Assembly (NCBI RefSeq): GCF_032854445.1
Contig: NC_088300.1
Span: 62,534,984-62,598,983 of the forward strand
Direction of reading: 5' to 3'
DNA length: 64,000 bases
Source: Liolophura sinensis
Lineage: Eukaryota > Mollusca > Polyplacophora > Chitonida > Chitonidae
Position 1 is the first letter of the stretch. The number at the start of each line of letters is the position of its first letter. Shown piece after piece: positions 22,640 to 32,777 of the stretch. Both the position numbers and the translations under genes were made by a program. Below the pieces are notes generated by a model. The model was not told the DNA's origin. It saw only the letters and a list, made by a program, of their open reading frames with translations, and searched no databases.

Positions 22640-24150
22640 CCGATCCGCCAATCAATTCATTAGCAGGTATCGATATACAATCCCAAGATATATGGACATT
22701 AGGCCGATCACGGATGAAACCCGACGTCATCGATAAATATCTTAGAGCGTATACAAAGATAAAGGACGCAAGTTTGCTGTCAGCTGGGTTTCGTAAGGGC
22801 TTTAGGCTGCACTATGGTGGTTCTAGAGTGCACATGGAAAGTAAAAATCTTTTGTCTTCAAGTCAAAATGAACTAGAAGTCAAGAAACAAATAGAAAAGG
22901 AAATCAGTTTAGGAAGAATATGTGGTCCATTTACTACCTAATTTTTCCTAATTTTCACGTGTCACCTATAGGGGTAGTACCAAAATCAGGTGGGGGCCAT
23001 CAGACAATAGTATCAACTCATTCATAGATCCAAATACGTGTTCAGTCACATATTCATCATTCGATCAAGTGACAGAAATGATAGCGGCACTCCAGCAATG
23101 GACAGTTCGAGAAGCTTGACATACTTATTGAATTTCCTTTGATACTAAACTATTCCGTTGATTTTGAATTATAAGGCGTAAAATTTAAACGCAAATATTA
23201 CATTGACATGTGTTTTCCCATGGGTTGTGCTATTTTCTGTAGCATTTCACTGAAGACTTTTTTCACTTTTCTACGTTGGCTTACAGTTCAGCAGCCCCAA
23301 CTACAAACAATGAATCACTGTCTATACGATTTCATTTTGTCCAGCAGAAAAGGACCCAACACATGTTCTACGTTAATGAAGATTTTTATCACGATTTGTG
23401 AAGAAATCGGTGTACCGTTGGCCCAAGAAAAAAAAACAGAAGGCCACACAACCAGATTGAAATTTTTAGGATTCATTATAGATACTGTGTTAATGATTTT
23501 CAGCGTACCAACGGACACATTATATGAAACTGTCGGCATTTTACATGGTTTTCTGGCGAGAAAGAAGGTCACCTTACGGCAGTTACAGTCGTTGATAGGA
23601 AAGTTAAGTCTTTTTCTGTAGGGCTATTCGACCAGGTAGGACATTTATTAGGAGGCTACATGACGCCATTTGACGAGCAAGAGAGCCTCATCACAACATA
23701 CGAATTGACCACGAAACGCGACACGATTCGCAGATGTGGCTCGTTACTGAATTCAATGGTACAGTTTTCTTTCCTGATTATGTGTAGACTTCTAACTGCG
23801 CCTTACAATTGTTCACTGATAGTGCGGGATATAGTCAACTCGGTTGTGATGCATATTTTCATAGTGAGTGGGCTTATTTTCTGTGGCCAGAAGAGTGGTC
23901 AGAAACCAAGGTCATGTTGGACATAACATTTTTGGAAAAAAATTATCCCGTGGGGAAGACGGTTAGCAAATAAGTGGATAGTCTTAAATGTAGACAATCA
24001 AGCCCTGGTTTCCATCATAAACAAACAAATATCAAAACCAGGCAGAATCAGGCATTTAATTAGAGTATTTGTCATGCGCTCTATGAAGTACAATGTTACC
24101 TTTAGGGCAGTGCATATGTATACGGAAAAAAACGAAATTATATTAGAAAA
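22640..24150 (+). pseudogene. Ngaro/DIRS-type reverse transcriptase and RNase H relic
   Basis: The RT blocks are GFRLHYGGSRVHMESKNLL, KQIEKEISLGRICGPFTT, FPMGCAIFCSI, GVPLAQEKKTEGHTTRLKFL and KKVTLRQLQSLIGKLSLF, spread over 22640-23620 with shifts of frame. The active-site region reads NHCLYDFIL where the family has LDDF, so one catalytic Asp is gone. The RNase H part is clearest at about 23971-24130, with KWIVLNVDNQALVSIINKQ and LIRVFVMRSMKYNVTF. Neighbours are the gag relic upstream and the recombinase downstream, giving the domain order gag-RT-RH-YR. Confidence 0.85.
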
Positions 24151-24242
24151 TATTATAGCCATATTACCGCCTTGACGCTCCAGTAGTTTTGAAGCTTGTT
24201 TGTTCCAAGCTGCGTATTCTGTTTTGTGTATTTTGCCTTTAT

Positions 24243-24446
24243 ACGAGTAGTAGAAATTGCTGGTTCCAAAGTTACCCCTGTAGTCGTGTGGTGAACAGGC
24301 AGGGTGTATCACGAGTAGGAGAAATTGCTGGTTCCAAAGTTACCCCTGTAGTCGTGTGGTGAACAGGCAGGGTGTATCACGAGTAGGAGAAATTGCTGGT
24401 TCCAAAGTTACCCCTGTAGTCGTGTGATGAACAGGCAGGGTGCATC
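24243..24446 (+). repeat. 68-bp tandem repeat, three units
   Basis: Units 24243-24310, 24311-24378 and 24379-24446 begin ACGAGTAG(T/G)AGAAATTGCTG and end GGCAGGGTG(T/C)ATC, and are nearly identical. A partial fourth unit starts at 24447. They lie between the RNase H and recombinase parts of the Ngaro-like element. Confidence 0.95.
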
Positions 24447-24454
24447 ACGAGACA

Positions 24455-24850
24455 CTTGTGCAGGGACAATGGCAGCAACATTACGCTACTCTAAAACTGA
24501 TCAAATAGGTAAAGGAGTACGCATTCAAATTACTCGTCAAGTTGACTATATGTCCATTGAGATATCTGTATATGCGACCATCCATCGACCATGGACCCAT
24601 GTTCATTCATTTCGGTGGAACACCACTAACTAAGTATTAATTTTCCTCTGTTGCACGCAAATCACTGAAAGCATTTAACATGCATAACATTAGTTATAAA
24701 AATCTTTCTTTTCGTATTGGTCGAACAACCGACTGCACCCTTTTTGGCCTCAGTCCAGAGGTTATGAAACAGCTGGTCGTTGGAAGTCGTGTACTTACAA
24801 ATCTTACATTCGTATGCCAAACTAGCTTAAACTAGCTCAAACATGAGCGT
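24455..24850 (+). pseudogene. DIRS-type tyrosine recombinase relic
   Basis: Blocks typical of the tyrosine recombinase of DIRS-order elements are present in three frames. LRYSKTDQIGKGVRIQI is at 24484-24534. MFIHFGGTPLTKY is at about 24599-24637. NLSFRIGRTTDCTLFGLSPE and then, after a 1-2 base shift, GRWKSCTYKSYIRMPN end near 24823. The conserved RxG and the terminal YKxYI box, which carries the nucleophile Tyr in this family, can be seen. Frameshifts make it non-functional. Confidence 0.85.
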
Positions 24851-24913
24851 ATTTCTGAAAGCGCTTTAACCGTTTCAGATTCTACACATGTGTAGCTAAT
24901 TGGCTCTTCCATT

Positions 24914-25071
24914 TGTTATGTATGACTATTTAACGTCTTCATGTACTGTTAGTCTGCGGACCTTTGTGAAAGCATAACAGGCCCTGTTATATATGTACAG
25001 CGCGGACCTGGCCGAAAGCACCTTGTTCAATGCTCTGTTTATTTAACTGGCTGTTCATTGGCTGTTAAACT
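24914..25071 (+). repeat. truncated 5' LTR of the Gypsy element
   Basis: The 158 bases match the beginning of the 3' LTR, including GTCTGCGGACCTTTGTG and ATATATGTACAGCGCGGACC. The match stops at GGCTGTTAAACT. After this the sequence goes straight into integrase codons (FHQTLKSM), which marks the deletion junction at 25071/25072. Confidence 0.93.
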
Positions 25072-25098
25072 CTGAGATTCCATCAGACACTGAAAAGT

Positions 25099-26256
25099 AT
25101 GATAAGAACTTACTGCTTTGAGACAGGGAAAGATTGGGACGAGGGTGTACCTTTGTTAATGTTTGCTGTAAGAGAGTCCGTACAAGAGTCACTTAGATTT
25201 AGTCCATTTGAGCTAGTGTTTGGCCATACTGTGCGTGGTCAACTACAGTTGTTCAAGGAAAAGTTTGTGTCTGGTGATAGTGACAATGTTAACCTATTAC
25301 AGTATGTGTCAAGTTTTCGTACTAAGCTCAACAGAGTATGCGAGTTAGCCAGAGAGAATCTTACAGCTTCTCAGAAGAGTATGAAAACTAAGTATGACAA
25401 AGAGACAGTAAGACGCAGATTTGAAGTTGGTCAGAAGGTATTGGCCTTACTTCCAGTTAGTGGTAAGCCACTTGAGGCTCGTTATTTTGGACCTTATGTA
25501 GTAGACAAGAGGCTAAGTGATCTTAATTATATTATTTTCACTCCTGATCGGCGCAAATCTAGACAACTTTGTCACATTAACATGTTAAAGCCATATGTAG
25601 ACAGAGATAGCACTGATCTCAATGTTGTACATCCTAGTGGAGTTGTTATCTCTTGTTTTCCAGTGCCAAGTTGTAAGAGAGAGTTAAAGCGTTTTTTGGG
25701 CATGGCAGGTTATTATCGTAAGTTCTGTAGGAATTTTTCATTTGTTAGTGAGCCATTAACTCAGCTGTTAAAGAAAGGTGCTAAATTCTTGTGGTCCATT
25801 GAGTGTCAGAGATCTTTTGATAGATTAAAGGCCATGCTAGGCAGCGGCCCCATACTTGTAGCACCTGATTTTAATTTACCATTTAAGCTAGCTGTTGATG
25901 CTAGTGATATATCTGCTGGGGCAGTTTTGTTACAAGAAAGTGAAACAGATCACGTTGATCACCCTGTATGTTTTTTTTCTCGCAAATTTGACAAGTGCCA
26001 GAGAAATTATTCGACAATAGAAAAGGAGTGTCTGTCCTTGATTCTAGCATTACAGCATTTTGAAGTATATGTGACTTCGTCAAGTTACCCCATTGTTGTG
26101 TATACAGATCACAATCCCTTGACCTTCTTGCACAAACTAAAAGGTAAAAACCGAAGATTGTTACGGTGGAGTTTGCTTTTGCAAGAATTTAATCTAGAGA
26201 TTAGACACATAAAAGGGAAAGATAATGTGATTGCTGATTGTTTGTCACGTGTCTAG
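25099..26256 (+). CDS. Gypsy pol remnant: integrase C-terminal part fused to RT thumb and RNase H
   Basis: A 385-codon open frame that is also open back to 25072. Residues 1-165 are the end of the integrase catalytic domain and its C-terminal module (ETGKDWDEGVPLLMFAVRE, FSPFELVFGHTVRG, a GPY motif near 131, CHINMLKPYVDR near 158-169). From about residue 188 the protein switches to the region just after the RT palm (CKRELKRFLGMAGYYRKFC). RNase H follows (255-385) with the acidic residues visible: D267 in LAVDASD, E308/E310 in IEKE, D337 in YTDHNP and D380 in VIADCLSRV. The RT core with YxDD is missing, so about 180-200 residues were lost without breaking the frame. It cannot support retrotransposition. 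RNase H folding is plausible, but expression is unknown. Confidence 0.9.
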   Translation: MIRTYCFETGKDWDEGVPLLMFAVRESVQESLRFSPFELVFGHTVRGQLQLFKEKFVSGDSDNVNLLQYVSSFRTKLNRVCELARENLTASQKSMKTKYDKETVRRRFEVGQKVLALLPVSGKPLEARYFGPYVVDKRLSDLNYIIFTPDRRKSRQLCHINMLKPYVDRDSTDLNVVHPSGVVISCFPVPSCKRELKRFLGMAGYYRKFCRNFSFVSEPLTQLLKKGAKFLWSIECQRSFDRLKAMLGSGPILVAPDFNLPFKLAVDASDISAGAVLLQESETDHVDHPVCFFSRKFDKCQRNYSTIEKECLSLILALQHFEVYVTSSSYPIVVYTDHNPLTFLHKLKGKNRRLLRWSLLLQEFNLEIRHIKGKDNVIADCLSRV

Positions 26257-26360
26257 TTGGTTTTCTGCAGCTTTGTTTTTATAGACTGTGGTAAACGTTA
26301 TTGTTATTCATGATTATGAATATGTTAAAGAAAGTTTTATGCAAAACTTTCTTTCCCTGA

Positions 26361-26370
26361 AGGGTGGGGG
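26361..26370 (+). promoter_or_regulatory. polypurine tract of the Gypsy element
   Basis: AGGGTGGGGG lies directly against the 3' LTR start TGTTATG. This is the position and composition of the plus-strand primer site in LTR retrotransposons. Confidence 0.8.
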
Positions 26371-27117
26371 TGTTATGTATGACTATTTAACGTCTTCATG
26401 TACTGTTAGTCTGCGGACCTTTGTGAAAGCATAACAGGCCCTGTTATATATGTACAGCGCGGACCTGGCCGAAAGCACCTTGTTCAATGCTCTGTTTATT
26501 TAACTGGCTGTTCATTGGCTGTTAAACTGTGTTTAAAAATAGTTGAATCCACCTGGCACGTATATAAGCCGTGTTTTCTGTGCAGAGGGGAGGTATTTTT
26601 GCTGCATCCACTGGGAGCCAGGAGAGTGTGCGACGCTCTCGTATCGAGTCCATTATATTTATATGAGCTGGTGATGCCAGTTTCGTTTGGGAGGACAGAT
26701 TTTTATGCCGGCACCGTTTGTGTACCACAGTAGTACTGATGTCTGGTTTTATGTGAATGCTCTGCGGGTGTGACGTCATTCAAAGGCTTGACTGTTCCAG
26801 TTCTGTGTAACCTGTGTACTGTGTTCGCGTTCGCTATCCTAGCGAAGTACCTGACTAGGACAATTTGTGACTTGTGTGAATTGTGTGTTTATCCCATGGT
26901 CTTTACGTTGGAGCTCCTGGAACACGTTCCTTGGGATGCAAAGGTGAACTTGGAAACTTTAAAGACCGGTAATACTGATGTGTATGTTTTTTTTTTATGT
27001 TGTTGTTGTTGAACTGTCTGTAAAACTGTACGTCTCATTTTATATATAAAGCATTGTTTACATTGTAATATTGAGTCACTGAGTCTGTTTTCTGTTGCCG
27101 TTTTCAATACCGTAACA
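26371..27117 (+). repeat. 3' LTR of the Gypsy element
   Basis: A 747-bp LTR beginning TGTTA and ending TAACA, a 5-bp terminal inverted repeat. A TATA box, TATATAAG, is at 26561-26568, with GC-richer downstream sequence that would be the R/U5 region. Small frames within it (26515-26733, 26770-27012) are not expected to code. Confidence 0.88.
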
Positions 27118-27591
27118 CAATATAAGGCGGGCATTCACAGCATCACTCGAGCATCAAACAGGACCAAACACTGGTTTGGCTGACATTGGTGTGAAGATTT
27201 GGGTCTTCCTCCGGGAATGATACTGTTGCACTGTGGGGGGAATGACCTGGGGAAAATATCATTACGGAAGCTTAGACTCAATTTCCTGTTTCTACAGGAA
27301 TGTTTCTTCACTGAATTCCCAACTGTTCGTGTAGTGTGGTCTAACATTCTACCTAGGCTAAAGTAACGTTATTCTGATAATGTCTATGCAATGGACAGAG
27401 CTCGAAAACGTTTCAATTCCTTTGCTGGCTCCACTGTTAAGAAACATTTCGAAGGGACCGTTCTTAAGCACAGACAGATAGAGACTAACCCAGGGCTTTA
27501 TATTGGTGAGGATGACGGTCACCTGTCTTCACAAGGTAACACTGTTTTCCTGTCTACATTCAAACAAGCCGTCACACACTTCGCCTGAACG

Positions 27592-28190
27592 GTGGTCAAA
27601 CATTTCCACCAAGGGAGATGTTCTCATGTGGCACAGTTGGACACGTCTGATTGCATCTCGCTCCTTCCGCTCCTCAGTGAGTCTGGCCGTGTAGTGGCTT
27701 GTTATAAGCCAGCAGTAAGCACGATGTGTTGAGTTAATTTAGTGAGACATTTGATTTATTTCAGATTTACTGGGTTGACCTTGACCGAACTTCTGCTACT
27801 CACATAGGATAATCCCTGCAACTCCCAGGGTAAATTTGGTGAAAGACATTTTGAATCCTTAGACACTCAGGAGAAAGTTAATCTGTTGATATAAAACCCT
27901 GTAAATCCAAGGGAAAAAATGATGTCGATACGTTGATGTTGATACGATTTTAAAGCGGGACTGATTTGGGAAAACATGACCCCTGCAATTTCGTAATTGG
28001 TCTTTTGGAACTGCCAGTACTGTTTGGCAGTCCGGATTTATTAACAACATTGACACAATCGTAAATTACTCTTTAAAATGAATTACTAAACCCTGCAACA
28101 CTCAGAGTTTCTATGCCAACAGCTTAATAAAAGAAAAATCTGTCACATTTGTTTTCTTTGTGTGTTTTACTTTTTCTGATATAACGAATA
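27592..28190. other. no gene seen between the Ngaro-like relic and module D
   Basis: AT-rich sequence following the SGNH relic, possibly the 3' end of that element at first. Two imperfect echoes of CCCTGCAACTCCCAGGG/CCCTGCAACACTCAGAG occur (27811 and 28091). I see no coding, RNA or terminal-repeat signal. Confidence 0.5.
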
Positions 28191-29230
28191 CGATACCTGT
28201 TCTAAAGAAGATCACAGCATAAAAAGCCAGCAATTCCTTCGTGACTAAAGTAGACCAATATCGTTGCCCCATTACAGTTGTCTGGGATCAACTTGGCAAT
28301 ATCAATTGGGTCCTTACATTGTCCGCAACTTTAGGTCATTTCAGATCTTTCCATGCCTAGGTTCTCTATAATGACTGCAGGCTTAAATTATACACAGATA
28401 AATTGAAATGGGCGCCGCTTGGGATAATTCTGAGCTGTTCAGAGTAGATTTACCTCTTACTTTATTGTCACTATGTCACAGTGTCACAATGGAATAAGTA
28501 CACTTGAGAATTGACCAGTGTCAATTAACTTCAAGTTTGAAAAGGTTGTCTCAGAAGCCGCTATTTTGCTTTTTGTTTCTGACATTTGGATAATATGCAT
28601 AGAGCGTGTATAGGGGCTGATTGATAGGGGAATGCGGGTATGAGATGATGGTGGGTAGCAGTCTGATTCAACCCGGAATGACCTTGATGCATAGGTCAGC
28701 ATGGGGCTTGGGTCGATCAGTCTAGACTCGGACACCTTACAACATACACGCCCACAGTACCACTTTATGTCAAGGCCTTGACGAAACTTAGCTGGACGGC
28801 TGTCTGCTTGTGAGAGATATATGTCACGTGTGAATTAGATAGAAAGGTGGCCACACCGGAGTTCTCTGTTTTTTTAAACAGGTCCATTGTGTTATCCCCA
28901 ATGACGCTTGCCTGGTATCGGGGACAAGGTCCGGCAGACTGACAACACCGTACACTTCCTCCCAGGAGATGACGTGTTATTACCCAGACACCTCGGCGTT
29001 TGACTTCCAGTACTGCTGCTGAACGGCTCACCAACAAAAAACTTAACCAGCCATGTCAGTCTCCAATTAACTTTTAATTTGTTGTTTGTTTGTTGTGTGA
29101 AGAATTGGGGAAATGGTATGGAAATAGGTGGTGGTAGGTCACATGTGATGATCAAGGTGAAAGGAAAACGGAGGAATTTTGTTCCTGAGGGGAATTCCCA
29201 TCTGTAGAAAGTTACCAGAGACGACAAGCA
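28190..29230 (+). repeat. module D copy 2
   Basis: Begins with ATACCTGTTCTAAAGAAGATC (paralogue at 38822). It continues with GCGGCTGATTGATA-like sequence at 28613, GGTCAGCATGGGGCTTGGGT, AGACTCGGACACCTTA, CCGGCAGACTGACAACACCG and TTCCTGAGGGGAATT. The frame shared by copies 1 and 4 is disrupted around 28890-28920. Confidence 0.75.
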
Positions 29231-31950
29231 TAGGCCCCCTACTGATAGTGGTATATGTAACGTACCAATAAGTTGTGTACGTAGTGTTACACATAGGTAT
29301 ATCTTTGCTTTACTTCACGAAAATGTAAACTGTGGTTGAGCGTTTTTGATGAAATGAGTGTCTATTTATGCCCAGCGAGCTCTATGCCCTTCTGTCTACA
29401 TGATGGACATCACAAAAGGCTACCTTATGAGGACTAAAGTTAGGGCAATTACGGTCAGTGTGATTGTTGACAAATGTTGAAATCCGCTCTCTTAACAAAT
29501 TGCATCAGGTATTCTTTATTGAAAGTCTAAACTTCCAGAATGTAGCCAAACGTGGTCGACATGTGATGCCGCATATCCAAACGGACATAAACAGTTTTTA
29601 TTAGTGAAATTCAAATTCCTTTGGAATTGTTGTTCCTCTGAGAATGACGTAAAACATACCAAATTTCACCTTGATCCGTGGAGGGGTTCTGCATATGAAG
29701 ACTGTTTATTTATGAGATAAATTCAATAAAAAATGGTGGCATAGAATATTTTTAATCGCCCGTGGAAGAACTATAAGCTTCCAGTTCTCAGATTTCCCAT
29801 TTGTATATTTTCGAGCTTTTCGCATTTCTGATAAGAGAAATGACGATGGACACACTAGTAGGATAAATGTTGAATTGTGCAATAATAAAATATTCATTCT
29901 TTCTACACGAGAGACATAGGGATTTTATCCCTACCAAAATAAGTCCGAAGAAGTGAACGGCGGCTTTAAACACATTATTGTGTCTAGGGATCTACCTTAA
30001 CCTGAAAGTTTGCGTTTGGGAAAACACACTTTGCCTGTTTTCAGGCAGCGTGTATTGAGAGGATAGCTTTTATAGCAGATTAGTTGCACTAACTGCTGCC
30101 CTTGTGTTATCACTTTACTCTCTGCTATTTACTGGAGCAACTTCACAAGGGAATGTCAGGAAATGTATGATTGAAACACCTTTAAATGTAATTACTTTGT
30201 GAACAAAACCTTTGTTCACGACCGTTATGCGGTAACGAGCTGTCACATATGAGGATTTAAGAAATGCAGTCAAAGCAAGTAGAACACCATTTCAGTATTA
30301 AGAATGACAACAATGCCTATCACAGGACTGTTTGTTGCAACTAAAAATGACTTGTCTGTTTATTGCCATAGTGCAGATTAAGGTTCTACACTGTAAACGG
30401 TATTTGGTGAGACATTCTGTAGGTGGTAATTCTGTAACACTAAATGCGTATTACTCCACGCTGAGACTTCATAGACTCCAAAGCATTCCGGGATTCTTGA
30501 ATTCACATCGAACCTTGAACAGCGCTGAGTTACTATAAATAAGACATGGGACAGATAACCGTTCATATTTACGGCATAGCACTGAGAGATGGGTCCACAA
30601 ATTAACGAAACGCTCATTGACGACGATTCCCACTGCCACAGTCTTTGTGCTTAGCCTCATAACTGACAGGTTGTCTATCTCTGGTCTCAGGGCAAAAATG
30701 TGTAATTGATTTTCCAGTAGTAAATGTCTTTGAAGTGCACAGTATCACGGTACTGATGATTTTGTTGGTCTTTGTTAGGTTCGCAGAGTATTGGTAACAT
30801 AATACCATAACATAATAAAGGCATAACAAATCTGGAATTATTCAGACAAAGATGGTGTTGTAAAGCGAAAGATTCATTTTCTACCGATTTGACAAATGTA
30901 GGTTAATTTTTTTCATTCATGAAAGAGTTGATTTACATGTCTGTGTCAATAGGAATGATGAACTGGTGTTGGATTTTCCGAACAGTATTTACTTTAGAGG
31001 TAAGAAAAAGTAGACAGTTTTACAATTTACGAAAAGTTTGTACAATCGTTTTACGTGACTAGAAAAATGTGAAAATGGTTTTTAGCCCTTGTCTTTACTA
31101 ACGTCGTTCTTGTTGGTGTTTTGAAATCAACTCGTCAGTTTTACGGAGTCCATTCTATGTTACCCACCCACCCCCCCCCACACCACCCCCCCCCCCCCCC
31201 CGCCAATCATCCCCGGAGGTAGTCATCTGTAACCTCACTTAAGTGTTCTGTTTAACATTAGGTCCACCTCTGCTAATGTCACTAAAGTACATTGTCCTGG
31301 AACTGACGAACCAATGCTTTGTCATCAAATCTTTCTAGGAAACGACAAGCCTTTAATTTCACACGTGATTTACTTCTGGGAAGGGAATGCATGGTTTGTA
31401 GATAAATTCCAGCAAATCTATAATTTCATTTCATATATACAGTTCATCGCCTGCTAAGATGTGCTTCGCTCTGTCATGCACTTGACATACATTATCGCTA
31501 ACAGTATACCAGTAAATTGAAGTAGTGAGTAATTTGCAGAAAACAGTTATAAAACTGACTCAGAAAGCATATTGATATTGGCTGTTATCTGTAAATGTAT
31601 TTTTTATGTCTGGAAATGCACGAAGTTTCCACCAGTCTTGAGTGCGTGTTTTAATGCCTAATAAAAGGAACATCTACCTGAAATTCATTATTTGTAGTTC
31701 AGTAAAAGTCTCGTTGAAACGTTATCCTGACAATGCATCAGACGTTACCATGCAATCGTGTGATCAGATAAACTAGCCATTGTTAATTTTGTAATATAAA
31801 AAGATATTTTAATGCGCTTTACATATTTCAGTGGAAAAAAAAGCGTCTGCATAGTGTGGATCAGAGAACATAACTTATGGACACCTAAGGACAATATGCT
31901 ATGATCGACACCTGAAGAAGATGTGTCATGATAGACGACTTGAGACAAAA
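29230..31950 (+). repeat. module E copy 2
   Basis: Colinear with copy 1 to about 30150 (GTATTGAGAGGATAGC, CTGCTATTTACTGG). It is colinear with copy 3 beyond that: AACTGACAGGTTGTCTAT, CTCTGGTCTCAGGGCAAA, AATTGATTTTCCAG and TACATGTCTGTGTCAA match 41330-41590. No conserved frame was found. Confidence 0.7.
31165..31201. repeat. C-rich low-complexity tract
   Basis: CCCACCCACCCCCCCCCC followed by CACACCACC and a long run of C. It lies within module E copy 2 and is absent from the paralogues. Run length is likely to be unreliable in sequencing. Confidence 0.9.
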
Positions 31951-32365
31951 TGCTAATATTGACACCTGCAGACAGCAGTCACAAAACGATGTGATGTTTT
32001 CGGAACGCGAAGGATATGAAGTAGGCTATCTACATCCATTGTACTGTAGTTGTTTCATATTGGCTGTCGGTCTTATCAGCAGCCACTTTCCGGTAGATGG
32101 CGACCAACATCAGTCCTGTGCTTGACTGAGTTTGAATCTATGCGTCGAAAGAGACATTCGTATACCAAGCGTTAAACAATAAGGGCGATCCGGGCCAATA
32201 ATCACAGCGGCAATTCCCCAAATGGTGGATATGTTACGAACCCCGTCTCTAAATACTGTATTATGCTTTTTTATTTGCTCTTGAGTCTGTGTCTGACCTA
32301 CATTTTCCCCTCTGTGTACGTTTTAGCCTGCTCTGTGTTTCAGTGTAGTGTTCTCCTAGTAAGAA

Positions 32366-32500
32366 TAATTTACAATGTCAAAATTAAAACTATCCCTGTT
32401 GTCGTCACGGCTGCCTGAGAGGAAACCGTTTTGGTCTTCGTACATCTTACCTGGGCCTATACTTGTACAATCTCTAGAGCCTGATGACTCTGGATCCTAA
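32366..32500 (-). pseudogene. Penelope-like RT C-terminal fragment
   Basis: The minus strand contains DSFNFDIVNYSY preceded by GGTTTCCTCTCAGGCAGCCG, which aligns with the RT end of the relic at 3014-4455 (NFNFDIVNYLYFHSN) and with the fragment at 57590. About 45 codons only, no ends visible. Confidence 0.65.
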
Positions 32501-32777
32501 TGGAAAGCTCGAAATGACTGAACAGGTACAAACCACAGCATCTACATCTACAGTTATCATTTGGCGACGACGTTTTTTCTGTCATTTACAAACAAACACG
32601 GCTGTGGATACATGTTTAGTTACTGAAATGACGTTTAATCCAGAAAGAATAGGCGGAGCTAATCCGATGGTTTGGATTGGGAGAAATTGCCAATGTTCAA
32701 TCTGCCCAGACCCTACTCAATGGAGACTAAATGAAGACTTAGATGTAGATCTCAGAGAATTAACACAGACTTTGTAG
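32484..32777 (+). other. 97-codon open frame at the start of module B copy 3
   Basis: This frame covers the conserved part of module B, and its last 40 codons (from NPMVWIGRNCQCSICPDP to LRELTQTL) align with the other B copies. Those read a similar cysteine pattern (CPCSVC in copy 2) but have stops or shifts nearby. It could be a surviving exon of an ancestral gene or chance. No family recognised; the CxCxxC spacing alone is weak evidence. Confidence 0.2.

Larger units (their letters stand above)
24914..27117 (+). mobile_element. Gypsy LTR retrotransposon, internally deleted (integrase before RNase H)
   Basis: Direct repeats at both ends start TGTTATGTATGAC. The first 158 bp of the left LTR (24914-25071) appear identical to 26371-26528, which indicates a recent insertion. 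The left LTR is cut short and joins coding sequence directly, so the primer site, gag, protease and most of integrase are missing. Flanks CATT (24910-24913) and CAAT (27118-27121) look like a 4-bp target duplication with one change. The order integrase, then RT/RNase H, then LTR matches the Gmr1-type branch of Gypsy elements rather than the usual order. Confidence 0.88.
24896..27591 (+). pseudogene. SGNH-hydrolase-like domain, split by a Gypsy insertion
   Basis: The frame reading LIGSSI (ending 24913) continues with IRRAF at 27122 once the Gypsy element is skipped. After a frameshift near 27196 the frame reads DLGLPPGMILLHCGGNDLG (block III GGND). It then has FPTVRVVWSNILPRL, a stop at 27364-27366, AMDRARKRFNSFAG and finally EDDGHLSSQGNTVFL, where DGxH is the catalytic Asp/His block, ending at a stop at 27589. 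Ngaro-type elements are known to carry an SGNH-hydrolase domain downstream of the recombinase, which fits. Function on the element is unknown to me. Confidence 0.8.

Noticed and set aside
23998-24312. 104-codon minus-strand open frame
   Set aside because: Antisense to the RNase H relic and the 68-bp repeats of the Ngaro-like element.
24243-24446. Short regular repeats considered as a CRISPR array
   Set aside because: The units are contiguous 68-bp tandem repeats without unique spacers, in an animal transposon.
26515-27134. Three frames of 72-85 codons
   Set aside because: They lie inside the 3' LTR of the Gypsy element, which does not code in this family.
32090-32175. Possible further tRNA-like SINE head (box-B-like GATTCAAACTC on the minus strand)
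   Set aside because: No convincing box A at the right distance and no tail; too weak to list.
32660-32720. CxCxxC pattern compared with the C-terminal domain of P2X7-like receptors
   Set aside because: Only two or three cysteines match and the flanking residues do not follow that family.
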